A stretch of 64,000 nucleotides of DNA, from assembly GCF_030445035.2 (NCBI RefSeq), contig NC_080673.1, positions 201,808,216 to 201,872,215 on the forward strand, given 5' to 3'. Under the pieces are notes generated by a model that was not told where the DNA came from, did not search any database, and saw only the letters and a list, made by a program, of their open reading frames with translations. A program made the translations under genes and the position numbers. This DNA comes from Dasypus novemcinctus (lineage: Eukaryota; Chordata; Mammalia; Cingulata; Dasypodidae). Position 1 is the stretch's first letter, and every line of letters starts with the position of its first letter. Below are positions 1-12,312 of this stretch, piece by piece.

Positions 1-1605
1 ACTTCTAAAAGTGAAAACTACAATATTTAAGATTTTTTAAAAAACAATGGGATTAGAAGAAAAGACTAGTTAACTAGAAGAGGTATCAGAGGAAACTATA
101 AAAAAATGAAACATAGAGAAAAAATGACTAAAAAAATGAATGGAGTATCAGTGGGCTGTTTGACAAAGCATGTAACTGTAGTGCCCTAAAGAAAAGAGAG
201 AAGAGAGGACAGAAAATAATACATGATGAAATAATGCCCAAAAGTTTTCCAAGTTTAATGAAAACCATAAGCCTATATATCAAAGATCCTCAACAAATTC
301 CAAATAAATAAAACTACACCAAAGTACACTATAATCAATTTGCTCAAAGCCAAGGATAAAGAACAAATATTAAAAGCGGTCAGAGAAAAAAAGATGCTTT
401 ATGTACAGTAGGAGAAAGATAAGGGTGGTAGTAAATTTCTCATCAGAAATCATACAAGCATGAAGATAGTGGAACAACATCTTTAGGGTACTAAAAGAAA
501 AAAATGTCAAGAGTACTAAAAGAAATAAATCTATACCCAGCAAAAATATCTTTCAAATTAAATGTAAATTAAAGATCTTTACAAGGATACAAAACAAAAC
601 AAAAATTCACTACAATGATAACTGCACTATAAAAACTGTTAAAAGTCCTTCAGGCAGAAAGAAAAACATACCAAATGGAAATCAGAATTACCACAAAGGA
701 AAGAAGAATCCTAGATGTGGTGACTACCAGAAAAGCTTACAAATTTTTTTCTTATAAGTTATATTTCACTAAAAGATAATTGACTATTTAAACATATATA
801 ATAATATAGATGTGAAATGTATGAAAACAGAACAAAGACTGGGAGAGGAGGAATGGATGTATACTATTGTAAAGTTCTTATACTTTGTGTGAAATTGTAT
901 AATATCACTTGCAGGTAGACTGTAAGTTATACGTAAATATTATAACCCTAGTGCAACCATTAAAATAACAAAACAAAGAGTTTTAGTAATATGCCAATAA
1001 AAGAGATAAACTGGATTCATACAAATACTCAACTAACACAAAGGAAAAGAAATACAGAAGAAAAGGGAAACAAAGAACAAATAGGATAAATAGAAAACAA
1101 ATAGTGAGATTGGAGATTTAAACACTCCCATCAATAATCACATTAACTATAAATGATCCAAATACCTCACTTAAATGGCAGATATTGTCAGATTGGATTT
1201 AAAAAGTAAGGTCTGACTATATGCTACAACCCATTTTAAAACTAAGGCACAAGTAGGTTAAATGTAAAAGAATGACAAATGATATACCACAGCTATCAGT
1301 AATGAAAAGAGAGCTGGAGTGGCCTTATTAATATTATAAAAAGTAAACTGAAGGAAAGAACATTACCAGGGATATTTAAAAGGTGATTTTATAATGATAA
1401 AGGGGTCAATTCATTAAAAGGACATAGCAATCCTAAGTGATTATGGACCTAATAAAAGAGCTTCAAAATAAATGAAGCAAAAATTAGTAGAAATTTAAGG
1501 AGATGCATATGAAATATTTAGTAAGATGGATCATAATCTGGGCCATAAAACAAGTCCCAATAAAAGTTCTAACTAGCCATGAATTTGGAAAAAGATCTAG
1601 ACCAA
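1..1605 (+). mobile_element. Old L1 fragment 1 (ORF1 end and start of ORF2)
   Basis: An A-rich sense strand typical of L1. ORF1 C-terminal sequence is recognisable around 230-580 (regions equivalent to SSEIIQA and a TLRVLKEKN-like stretch), followed by an inter-ORF segment and the ORF2 endonuclease region around 1120-1570. All frames are broken, so it is long dead. It runs into a non-coding retroposon copy near 1606; the junction is approximate. Confidence 0.8.
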
Positions 1606-2945
1606 AAGGGTGAAATATTAAATGCAAAAGGATTTTATGGCAGAGAGATTTCAAGTGAATTGGGAGGTCATTCCAGAGGTTACACTTATGCACATCTCAG
1701 GAGGATCTTACCAACTGTTAAACAGTGAGTACCTTAAGCAGGGGTGCTCCTGAGGGCTCTAAAGACATCTCCATGCTATAGGCAGGGCACACAACCCCAG
1801 GAAATTGACAACATTAGTGGGCCTTTCCTTGGAATATATGCTAACCCACCTCTCCAATTTATCAGACTTAGACTCATTCATAATTTCCTGCACATGGCTC
1901 ACTTTTTTTTTTATTCCTCCCACTTCCCCTTGTGGCTTGCTTGTTGTCTGCTCTCTGTGTCCATTCACTGCATGCTCTTCTGTGTTTTCACTTGTCTCCC
2001 TTTTCTGTTGTGTCACCTTGCTGAGTTGGCTCTCCACAGCGCTTGCAGGCCGGTGGCTCTCCACGGCATGTGGGTGAGCCTGCCTTCACAAGGAGGCCCC
2101 CGGACACAAACCCAGCACCTCCCATATGGTAGACGGGAACCCAACTGATTGAGTCACAGCCACTTCCTCCATGGCTCACTTTTATTTGAACCTATAATTA
2201 GCACTATACCCATTAAATTTATGTCCCAGAGACTTAAAACTTCCTGTCATTCCTATGCCAGTTGAGCTCTGAACCTCAACAGAGTTACAGCCAACACCTA
2301 CTCTCCAGTTCATTGGATTCACACAGGACAACTAACAAAAGGATGATGATGGACAATGCCCATCCTCAAAAAACAGAGAGTGTCTATGACAGCAAGCAAG
2401 ACAGTTCCATCCACCTGCCACTTGGGATCTAAGTCTCCTCTCAACTGGAAGGAGAATGGGCATCACCATTCCCAAATCCTCAAGACTGAGTAACAAACAA
2501 ACATAAGACAGGAATGTAACTATGGACTAAAGTAGACTTATAATTACTCTAGCAATGGAAGAAATTGTAACACTGATACAAAGACAGTGATCACCAGAAG
2601 TTCTGAGGGGAGGGAGAGGGAAGAATAGGTGTAACACGGGGCATTTTTGGGACATTAATATTGTTCTGCATAATATTGCAGTGATGGATACCAGCCATTG
2701 TAAATTTTGTCAAAACCTATAAAATTGTGTGGTGCAAAATGTAAACCATAATGTAAACTATAGCCCATGCTTAGTAGCAATGCTTCAATATGTGTTCATC
2801 AACTGTAACAATTATACCACACTAATGAAAGATGTTGTTAATGAGGGCAAGTGTGGGAAGGGGAGGGGTGGGGAATATGGGAATTGCCTATATATTTGAT
2901 GTAACCTTTATGTAATCTAAATCCTCTTTAAAAATAAACAAAAAG
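1606..2945 (+). mobile_element. Long non-coding retroposon family, copy A (diverged)
   Basis: Related along its length to the copies at 19057-20353 and 32910-34630: the block around CTCAGGAGGATC (1697), the 'cctcaacagagtta' block (2270), the 'gaagaaattgtaacactgat' block (2560), the G-rich stretch (2855-2870) and an A-rich end at 2930-2945. It is the most diverged copy and is interrupted by an antisense SINE at 1907-2169. It has no coding capacity. Its last 150 bases resemble L1 3'UTR sequence seen at 43500-43680. Confidence 0.75.
1907..2169 (-). mobile_element. DAS-like SINE, older subfamily, antisense
   Basis: Minus-strand tRNA-derived SINE with a T-rich left edge (its A-tail) and target duplications CATGGCTCACTTTT at 1893-1906 and 2170-2183. 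It differs clearly from the other four SINEs: the head reads GGAAGTGGCTGTGACTCAAT on the minus strand, and the body has a different tandem CCACGG/GCCGGTGG region. It probably belongs to an older DAS subfamily. It sits inside a non-coding retroposon copy. Confidence 0.85.
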
Positions 2946-5900
2946 ACTGCCAAGAGATGCCCGCATCAAATCTCAGTGCATATTTCTGTCTTTCTCTTCC
3001 ATTTCTCAGCAAGCTCTGTTATTTTTCCCCCAAGTCTCAATAAATTCTTTACTGGCTTAACTAAACTAGCATGTTCTTAAATTCCTTTGTGCGACATAGC
3101 CAAGAACCAACACTTGCCTGGCTTCATTTGGAGAGCGACATCCAGGAGTTCTAGAGGCAGGTAATCCTCTTGGACACCAGCAAGGACTGGTGAATCTAAA
3201 CTTTTTCTAGCCTGTCTGTCCCTCTTTTGGCTCTCATTTTAAAGAGGTTCCTGAAGAGGCTCCCATAGGACATAAGCTCGGTCTGCCCAGACTTCTGGCC
3301 TCTCCAGAGGTGGTAGGGGTGAGCCTCATGCCATGTAGATCCAAGGAAGTTCTGGGTGGTAGGTGAGACCAGCCTTGAGATTTTACTGGGCTTGTGACCT
3401 GTGCTGAGCAGGAGTCCCCTGGGAGTTTACCAGGACCTCTGTGAGCTCAAAACAGCTGTCACCCATTGTATCATTTCCTTAGACTGGTAGTTAACTCCTT
3501 TTCATTAAAATCAGCTTTGCTCCAAGTGTGTAAAATTCTCTCTTCTGTTCTACTCTGTGCTTGCTTTAACTTTGTTAGTCTGCTCATGCCTAGGAACTTG
3601 TAAATCAGATTTAGTGTTCGCCTGTTACAAATTGGATATCAGTGAAAGGAAACCTAAAAACGAGTCTTTAAATGTCAATACTATGTTGCAATTGAATTTG
3701 GTGTATAATTCACAACTGGAAATAATTCAGCTCTGAAAATGCAGAAAAACTTGGCACTAATAAAATTGTTGTAGTTGCTTAGTTAATAAACGGAAGTACC
3801 CAAATTGTTTTTAAGTGGAAGCTTACTAGAAACTGTACCTAAGCGTTAAGGGCATTATGTAGATGCCTTTCTACTATAAAACAGCAGAAGGATAATATCT
3901 GAAATTCCTATAGCTGGATGGACTTAGCCTAGCTCTACTATTTTAAGTATTATCTTAGACTAATTTACCTTTGTTAATGGTACTTCAAGTCTAAGCACAC
4001 CTGGCTTTTGCTAGCTATTGTGGTAGTAAGAATAAACTGAGTTTGCCTTTATTTATGGTTACTTCAGGTGCAGCTTCACCCCTTGCCTTTGCTTATGGTT
4101 ATTTCATGACAACTTCTACCCACTATAGCTCAGGGGAAAGAAAACTTGAGACAGTCCTGTCTTCTCTCCTTCCCCTGGTGCCAATAACCCAGCTTTCTCT
4201 CATGGCTCCAAGTGTGGACTAAATTGTAGTCTGGTGGAATTCTTGACCCTCAGGGTTGGACGTCCACTCTTCCTGTCCAGAGGCCACAGGAGTCCTGTTA
4301 TCTCCGAGGACTGTGGAGTGGGGCAGGCCTCCCACCTAGACTGTTGAGGTTCCTAAAAGCAGCAATTCAGGAGGGAAACCAGTTTCCCTGAGGCTCCACT
4401 GACTGCAGTGAGTGCATACTGGAATTAGTGTTTTTCATCCAAGGTCTGCCAAAGCCAAAATGGGAAATAAGCAAAGCTTTGAAATAAAGTAAAATATTGT
4501 AAATTGTATTTTAAAGCATTGGGGGCAATTTGGTTATAAGCCAATAATTAAAAGGAACAAAATTCTTGTGCAAAACTGCATGGTCACAGTGCAAATTAGA
4601 GTAACTAGAAATAACCTTAAAAGAAATTCTTTAGATGGTATTTTACTGTTAAGCTTATTTTGTAAAAGAATGTAAATTATAAGTAACATCAGTGATTTGT
4701 GTTTTTGTGTCTAACTCTCTATTTGTGACTGCCTATTTGCTCAGTGTATATTTTCATACATCGGGATGGTAATATCAAATTAACAAATGAAAATTTTTAG
4801 AAGATCTCTATTCAAATTGTTAAAAATTAAATATGCAGTTATGTATGTGAATGAATATTCCTAGAGCCCAAATTAGACTAAGCAGGATGCAAAGGTCATG
4901 TGGAAATCTGAATATAGAAACTACTGGGAAAGGGAAAAAGATTTTCCTAAACTCTTTGACCTACCCAGCCCCCAGGGTCTTCTCTTTGAAAGAGCTCTGA
5001 GGGAGGGGTTAGGGGTGGCGGATTAAAACTCTATCTCCTAGGCTGGGGAATTGAGAATCAGTTTGCCCCAAAATTCCCCAATTTAAACCTTTTAACAGCC
5101 TTAAAATAAGTGTGGTTAATATTCCAATTGTCAAATTTCAGTAAGTAAAGTCCTTGAAAGCTATGAAAAGATCTTTTCTAAATTATGATTAAAACAATTA
5201 AGCAATTGTAATATATTCCAGAACCTAGCAGTCAGTATATTTTGAAGAGTATCCACAGTTTTAGAATTTTATTAAAGAAAAGAGGTTTTAGCCTCCTATA
5301 AAGGAAGGAGGAAAAAAATCATTCCTTGCATAAACTGTAGTAGTTTCAACCTTATTTAGCTTTGGTGTATCTCCCTAGGTTTACTGAATACCAACAAATA
5401 AATTAACATTATATGTATTAAATCTTTAAGGTGATGAAAATTATAATTTCATGTCTAATGAAAATAACTTAAAGAAGGAAATGTAGGTCTGTCTTTTCTT
5501 AAAAGGATAAAGTAAATTTTATTGGTTGCTAATTGTAATATAATAAGCTTATTTTAAGATAAAATAACTAGTCTATGTGCTTATGGTTAATTATAAGGAG
5601 TTTGTGAAAGCATCTTCTAAACTGAAGCATTTAAATGGCTAATTCCAGGAAGCCATTATTTATTAGAAACCTAATTGATATTAATAACAAAAAGTAACTT
5701 CATAAAAGGGAAATCTGTCAGAGGCCTCTTCAATCTGCATATTAAAGTGGTGGTAAGGAAAAGTAATCTTGATTCCATTGGGAATCTTAAATTTTCATAA
5801 AATAATTTTGAAAGTAGTTTTTCCTGTGCTGCTAAATTAAAATACCTGTTAATTAACATAATCATGGTAAAGATGTAAAAGTAAAAAACAAAGTACTAAA

Positions 5901-7221
5901 ATAGTTAAGTTCATATGATATGTTAAACATTGCCTTGGAAGTGATTAGAAACTGTATGAAAATTAAGAGGTAGAGTTCAGTATCGTCTAACTCCCTTATG
6001 CATTCAAACCAGGCCTTCAGTACATTGAATGGTGCCTCCCCATTTGCATTATTGGCTAAGTTGGTCACTGACCCCTAAGACAATAAAAGTATCTACTCAT
6101 CTCTGAACATGCTCCTGAAGTGGGTGAAGAGTACTGTTGCAGTTTCAGATTCCTGCAGCAGCCAGCGATGGCTAGATATGGCCAGATGTACAACAGATAT
6201 TGCCTCCAGACTGGCTCTGGTTCATTGTGCCAAAGGACACTATGCACCAGGCGAGTGAAATACCAGAGCCTACCTTCCTAGCTTCTCTCTAGGGTCAAAA
6301 GTGCTGCAGCATGCAGGCTGTGTGAAGGGAACACCAAATGAAGCAATGATTATCAGAGCTGGGTAAGTAGAGCTTGAACTCAATTGGCATTATGGCCTGC
6401 TCCCATTGGAAGATAACATATATGGTATTGCAAACCTGGAGCTTAGATCTATTCATTAGAGCTGAAAAAGGAACTTGTGAATTGATTAAATGCTATAGCT
6501 ATATCTCTCCTATTCTAGATATATGTCTGATGATTATGATGATATCTTTCTATTCTAGATCGTATGCAGAGGGATAATGAACATGCTAAAAGTCCTGGTA
6601 AACTTAATTCATTTTCTAAGTACTTAGTGAATGTGCCTATAAGATTAAGGAATGGCGCTCTTAAGTACTGTCTTAATTTTGTTTGCCATATGCTTGTCTT
6701 TTTGCCTATACTGTCTGTGAGTTTGTCTAGGGAAGTGCCTCTTCATAACTCTCTTAGCTGTCCTAGGCATAACCACCACTGTGGGAACTGGGGTTGGTAG
6801 TGTATATCAAACCCAGCAGGTCTACCACCCTCGCTCCCTAGTGGTAACCTACAGTATAAAAGAACTCAAGGAAGAATGCTGTTTCCCATCAATTTTGGGG
6901 GGATGCCGCCTCTGAAGTCACATGGCCTTTCTTATTCTCATGGTCCTGTATGTCATGGCTGGCCTCCTCTTTGGGACTGCTTCTCACCATCTTCTTTATC
7001 CTTTTAGTGGGACAATGTATTTTTAAATTCTAATTAAGTTTATTTCTTTCAGAATAAAGACCTTATTAGTTATGCAAGGATTTCATCCAGTTCCAACCAC
7101 AGTGTCAGATCCATCTTTTCTTAACCTCCATAGAATAGCAAGAGAGGTTCATGTCTTTCAGGCTGGGACTACTACCCTAACCAGCAGGAAGTAACTACAG
7201 AAGAATTACTATCGTCCCTCA
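2946..7221 (+). mobile_element. Decayed class I ERV (LTR 3' part, leader, non-coding middle, env end)
   Basis: The left part (about 2949-3126) resembles an LTR R-U5, with an AATAAATTC motif and a terminal TTCA, followed by a primer-binding-like TGGAGAGCGACATCCAGG at 3129-3146. About 3150-4690 is leader or unassigned sequence with no open frame. About 4690-5660 is AT-rich and colinear with 27260-27920 in the other ERV. About 5660-6370 is unassigned. At 6790-7200 there is a degenerate envelope transmembrane remnant. gag and pol are not recognisable. All coding frames are destroyed, and the ERV assignment of the middle part is inference. Confidence 0.55.
6780..7200 (+). pseudogene. Class I retroviral env transmembrane remnant (broken)
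   Basis: A Gly-rich fusion-peptide-like stretch near 6780-6800 is followed by a segment encoding KELKEECC (about 6855-6880), the conserved position of the Cys-Cys motif of gammaretroviral-type transmembrane subunits. A hydrophobic anchor-like stretch comes at about 6920-7020, and a short tail near 7130-7190. Several frameshifts and stops leave no functional product. The Cys-Cys motif is the main basis for the class I call. Confidence 0.5.
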
Positions 7222-7600
7222 GCGCTGTCCTTAGTAATGGAAGAAACTGTAGCATTGACGTGGAGAAAGTGGCCATGGTGACTGCTGGGGGTAGGGAGTG
7301 AGAAGAAGAGATGTGATGTGGGGGCATTTTCAGTACTTGGAGTTGTCCTGGGTGGTCCTGCAGGGACAGTTACTGGACATGGTATGTCTTCCCATGGCCC
7401 ACTAGGTAGACTGGGGGAGAGTGTAAACTATAATGTGGACCATTGACCATGTGGTGCAGCGGTGCTCAGAGATGTATTCACCAAGTGCACTGAATGTCCC
7501 ATGATGATGGAGGAGGTTGTTGTTATGGGAGGAGTGGGGTGAGGGATATATGGGGACCTCATATTTTTTTAATGTAACATTAAAAAAAAAAAGACAAAGA
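7222..7600 (+). mobile_element. Long non-coding retroposon family, copy B (5' truncated)
   Basis: A 3' portion matching the last 370 bases of the copy at 19057-20353, including the 'gaaactgtagcattgacg' block, the 'gggggagagtgtaaactataatg' block, a G-rich run, and the terminal 'aatgtaacattaaa' plus A-tail. It is 5' truncated, as expected for an L1-mobilised element. It directly abuts the class I ERV remnant. Confidence 0.8.
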
Positions 7601-7984
7601 AATTTTTTTAAAAACCACCTAGGAGAAAAATAAAAAAATATATATGTATATAGTACTAATACAGGGAATTAATGATCGGGTGGTTTGGGGGAAAATAAAC
7701 CAAATGTAAGAGATGGACTACAGTTAGTAGTAATATTTTAACAATGCACTTTCATAGATTGTAACAAATGTTTCACAACAATGCAATGTGTTAGTGGTCA
7801 GGTGTTGTATGGTAGCCCTGTATGATGACATGCATGTTTGTTTTGTAATTTCACAATTTTTACTATACACTTATTGTTTATATATGCTCATGTATGAATG
7901 ATATACGTCAATACAACTTTACATTTTAAAAAATCTTGTACCTGGATTAAAAAAAAAAACTAATTCTTTGAAAAATAATCAATG
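7601..7984 (+). mobile_element. L1-type 3'UTR fragment
   Basis: A segment ending in an A-run at 7951-7960, containing 'tttcacaacaatgcaatgtg' and 'ttgttttgtaatttcacaa', closely similar to the 3' part of the L1 ending at 11815. It is a separate 3'-end fragment lying before the L1 ORF2 sequence that starts near 7985. Confidence 0.65.
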
Positions 7985-8506
7985 TAATTCATAAACTTCT
8001 ATTCAGGCTGATCAGGATACTAAATGAATGAATGCACATATTACCACTATCAAGAATGGTATGAGTGACATCACTACATGTTCTCAGAAATTAAAAGGAT
8101 AATAAGGAAATATTGAGATTTGTTTTATGCCAATAATTCAACACTTTAGCTGAAATGGACAAAATCTTTAAAGACCTAAACTAACAAAGATTATTCAAGA
8201 AGAAATAGACAACCTTCATAATTCTATACATCTAAAGAAATATAATTAGTAGTTAAAAACTTTGCAATAAAGAAAACCCCATGTACCATAATTCAATGGT
8301 TAATTCATAAGGAAGAAATGATACCAGTTCTCGCCATAGTCTTCCAAAAAAAACCTATGTGAGAGTACACTTCCCAACTCATTTTATAAATTCAGCAATA
8401 CTGTGATTCTAAAACCAAAGACATTATAAGAAAAGTACAGACTGATATTCCCCGTGAACTTAGAAGCAAAAATTCTTTACAAAATTTTCACAAAGAAAAA
8501 CCAATA

Positions 8507-8668
8507 ATTTCTTTTTTTATTGTTATTTAAAAAATAATGAAAATTCTCTAATAATGATTGAAGTGATTGATGCATGACTATGTGATTATAGCAAATACCA
8601 TTGATTGTACACTTTGGATGATTTATATGTTTATTAATATGTATCATTAAAATTGATTTGTTAAAAAA
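8507..8668 (+). mobile_element. Short retroposon 3'-end insertion within L1 copy 2
   Basis: About 160 bases foreign to L1 ORF2, ending in an A-run (8662-8670) and containing 'gattgtacactttggatgat', a phrase typical of L1 3' termini. The ORF2 reading resumes at about 8673. The target-site duplication is not clear, so the edges are approximate. Confidence 0.5.
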
Positions 8669-10012
8669 AAAGAGGATGCTCTATCATGAACAAGTTGGGA
8701 TTATCCTAGGAAAGCAAGGTTGGCTTAATATTCAAAAATCAGCAATTGTAATTTATCCTAAAAAAGGATGAGAAAGGAAAATCATGTCATCATCTCAATA
8801 GATGCATCAAAAGCATTTGAAAATATCCAACATCCATTTCTGATGAAAACTAATAGCAAAATAGATATTGAAGAGAACTTTTTCCATATGATAAAGGGCA
8901 TCCATGAAAAACCTACAGGTAACATTAAACTTAATGACAGAATCAGGAACAATTCAAGTATTTCTCCTCTAAACACTTCTATTAAACATTGTACTGAGGG
9001 GGTTTAGGCATTGCAATAAGACAAGAAAAATAAATGAAAGGCACTCTGATTTGAAAAAAAAAAAGTACAAAATTTTATTTGAAGACACCATGATTGTCTC
9101 AATAGAAAACCTGATAGAATCTACAAAGAAGCCACTAGGACCAATGAGTGAGTTTATCAAGTTTGCAGGATACACAAAAACTCCTCAAAGTAAACTGAAT
9201 TTCTATATACTAGCAATAAAGAACAAATTGAAAACTTTAAAAGCAATGATTTATACTAGCATTAAAATTATTTAATATTTATGAAAAACTGACAACAGCA
9301 CAGTAGAAACTATAAACATTGCAGAAGGAGATTAAAGAAGAGCTAAATAAATGGAGAGCCATAACTTATTCATGGGTTGGAAGAGTCAATATTGTTAGGA
9401 TGTAATTTCTTCCTAAAGTGATCTACAGTTCATCATAATCTGAATCAAAATCACAAAGTCTACCCTATAGAAATTCATAAGATGATTCTAAAATTCATAT
9501 AGAAATGTAAAGGACATAAAATAGCCAAAACAGCTTTGAAAAAGAACAAATTTGTAGGTCTAACACCACCTGATTTCAAGGTTTGTCATAAAGCTACTTT
9601 GATCAAGAGACTTTAGTGTTATTTTCAAAATAAAGAAATAAATCAATGGAACAAAATACAGAGTAGAGAAATAGACTTAAACATTTAAGTACAACTGGTT
9701 TTTTATAAAGATGTAAAGGCAATTCAGTGGAAAAAGGATAGTCTTTTCAACAAATGATTTTGTAACATTTGGATATCCATATTTACATATGAAAAACTTT
9801 GATCCATTACTTGTATTACAAATGAATTATAGACCTAAACGTAAGTCTAACACTATAAAAATACTGGAAGAAAACATCAGAAATCACCTTTACAATCTTC
9901 AACTGGGCAATGATTTTTTAGATATAACAATAAAACACAATCCATAAAAGAAAAACTTGACAAATTGGGCCTTATCAAAATTAAGAATATCTGCTTTTTA
10001 AAATACACTGTT

Positions 10013-10195
10013 GACCATGTGGTGCGGCAGTGCTCAGAGATGTGTTCACCAAGTACAATGAATGCGGCATGATGATGTGGGAGGTTGTTGTGGGAGGAGT
10101 AGTGTGAGGGGGTGGGGGGTGTATGGGGACCTCATATTTTTTTAATGTAACATTAAAAAAAATAAATAAAGACAAAAACAAACAAAAAATAAAAT
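10013..10195 (+). mobile_element. Long non-coding retroposon family, copy C (183-bp 3' end)
   Basis: The 3'-terminal 180 bases of the family (from 'gaccatgtggtgcggcagtg' through the G-rich run to 'aatgtaacatt' and A-tail). It is flanked by the 13-bp duplication AAAATACACTGTT at 10000-10012 and 10196-10208. It is severely 5' truncated and inserted in L1 ORF2. Confidence 0.88.
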
Positions 10196-10208
10196 AAAAT
10201 ACACTGTT

Positions 10209-10587
10209 GGGAAGCGGAATTGGCTCAACAGGGCCTCCTGACCCATGTGATGAGCTGGCCCATGCGCAGTGCTGAGGCGCACAAGGAGTGCCATGCCACA
10301 CAGGGATGTCCCAAGCATAGGGGAGCCCCATGCGCAAGAAGTGTGCCCCATAAGGAGAGCTGCCCTGCATGAAGAAAGCGCAGCCTGCCCAGGTGTGGTG
10401 CTGCACACATGGAGAGCTGATGCAGCAAGATGACACACAAAAAAGAGACACAGATTCCAAGTGCCACTGACAAGAATCCAAGCGGACACAGAAGAACACA
10501 AAGAGAATGGACCCAGAGAGCAGACAATGGGGGGGGGGGGGGAGAGAAATAAATAAAAACTAAATCTTTAAAAAAATAAAATAAAAT
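10209..10587 (+). mobile_element. DAS SINE with deleted internal promoter
   Basis: Sense DAS SINE flanked by AAAATACACTGTT at 10196-10208 and 10588-10600. The tRNA-like head reads 'ggaagcggaattggctcaac' and jumps directly to 'gggcctcctgaccc', so the stretch holding the B box (present at 30362-30372 in another copy) is missing. A 14-base G-run near 10530 precedes an A-rich tail. Long antisense open frames here are SINE shadows. Confidence 0.88.
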
Positions 10588-11848
10588 AAAATACACTGTT
10601 AAAAGAATGAAAAGACAAGCTGCAGAACTGGAGAAAATATTTGTAAAACATACATTTGATAAAGGATTTGAATCCAAAATATATAATGAACTTTCAAAAT
10701 TAAAAAGAAAAATTAAACAACTGAATAAAAATGGGTAAAAGATTTAACCAGACATTTCACCAAAAATATGTATGGCTGGCAAATAGAGCACATGAAATCC
10801 AAATTAAAGTTGCAATGATAAGTTACTTCACACCTATTAGAATGCCTTGAATGAAAAAAAGAATTAACTACACTCATTGTTGGTAGGAAGATGGAGGAAC
10901 TGGAACTCTCATACACTGTTAAAGGGAATGGGAAACCCACTTTGGAAGACAGTTTGAAAGATTCCTACAAAGTTTAATATACACTTACTATATGATCTAG
11001 CCATTCCACCCTAAGATATTTATCCAAGAGAGATTAATCCATATGCCCACAAAAAGTCTGATACATGAAATATTCATAGCAGGTTTATTTGTAATAGCTA
11101 AACCTGGAAACAATCTAATTTCCATCAACAGGTGAATGCATAAACAAATTGTGGTATAACCGTAAAATAGAAAACTGTTCAGCAATAAAAAGAATGGACT
11201 AGTGACACATGCAAAAAAGGGATGAAGCTCAAAATAATTATGCAGAGTGAAAAAAAAAAGTATATGCTATTTGATCCACTTATTTAAAAAGGCTCTGAAA
11301 TGCAAGATAATATACAGTGTCAGAACAGATCAGTGGTTGCCTGGGGACGGGGGAACTGGGTGCAGTTGTAGGGAGGAATTAAAAGGCATATGAAACATTT
11401 ATGGGGATGGATATGTTCATTACCTTGATTGAGTGATGGTTTTGCATCTATATTCCAGGTTTCAAAATGTACCAAATTGTACATTTTAAATATGTGCAAT
11501 TTATTATGTTAATTACATGCCAATACTGTTGTTTTTAAAACTAATATTCAATTATCAGCTTGACAAAGTTCTACACCAAAGGTAATATATGGACTATAGT
11601 AGCAATATTTTGATGATATTCTTTCATAATTTGTAACAAATATTTCACAACAATGCAAGGTGTTTGGGGGGGTGAAATATGGGACCCTTGGAAGATGTTA
11701 TGCAGGTTTTTTTGCAAGTTCACAACTTTTACTATATGCTTATTTTTATGTATTTTCATGTATAAACTATATACTTCATTAAAATTTAAAAATAAAGAAA
11801 GACAAAAAATAAATAAAACTTGAACAATGTATATGGCTGGCAAGATTG

Positions 11849-12312
11849 TTGTAGCAGTTTGACATGGTTATGAATTCCAAAAATTGATATTGGATTATGT
11901 TTGTAATCTGGTCTGTACCTGGGCATGATTAAGTTATGATTAGGGCTTTGATTGGGCCATGTCATTAGGGCATGGCAAAGGACAGAGTTGAGAATTCTTA
12001 ATGTTGGAGTTTTGATGTTGGAGCTTGATGCTGAAGTCTTAAACTGGAGTCCCGGGGAAAGAGACAGAGCTGTTCACCTAACAGTCTAGCTGACCTTGTA
12101 GAGGAAACAGAGGAACTGAGCCCAGAGGAACCCAGGAAGCCTGAACCCTCACAGTCATCAACAGCCATCTTGCTCCAACATGTGAAAATAGACTTTGGTG
12201 AGAGAAGTAACTTATGCTTTATGGCCTGGTATCTGTAAACTTCTGCCCCAAATAAATACCCTTTATAAAAACCAACCAATTCTTGTATTTTGCATCAGCA
12301 CTCCTTTGGCTG
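11849..12312 (+). mobile_element. LTR-like interspersed repeat
   Basis: A 460-base unit from 'tgttgtagcagtttgacatg' to 'ggctggctaagacaa', with an 'aataaatacccttt' near the right end. The terminal layout (AATAAA, then a conserved block ending 'taagaca') is like MaLR-type LTRs in this window, but the 5' end is different. I treat it as an LTR-like repeat of unknown family. Confidence 0.55.

Larger units (their letters stand above)
7985..11815 (+). mobile_element. L1 copy 2: ORF2 reverse transcriptase to 3'UTR, with insertions
   Basis: Sense-strand L1 ORF2, recognisable from the reverse-transcriptase region (about 8000-9260, including a segment encoding HVIISIDASKAFENIQHPF near 8784) through the C-terminal region (about 9300-11250). 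The L1M-type 3'UTR runs from about 11300 to 11815. Numerous stops and frameshifts are present, and the active-site YADD position is degraded near 9080. Insertions interrupt it at about 8507-8668, 10013-10195 and 10209-10587. Confidence 0.82.
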
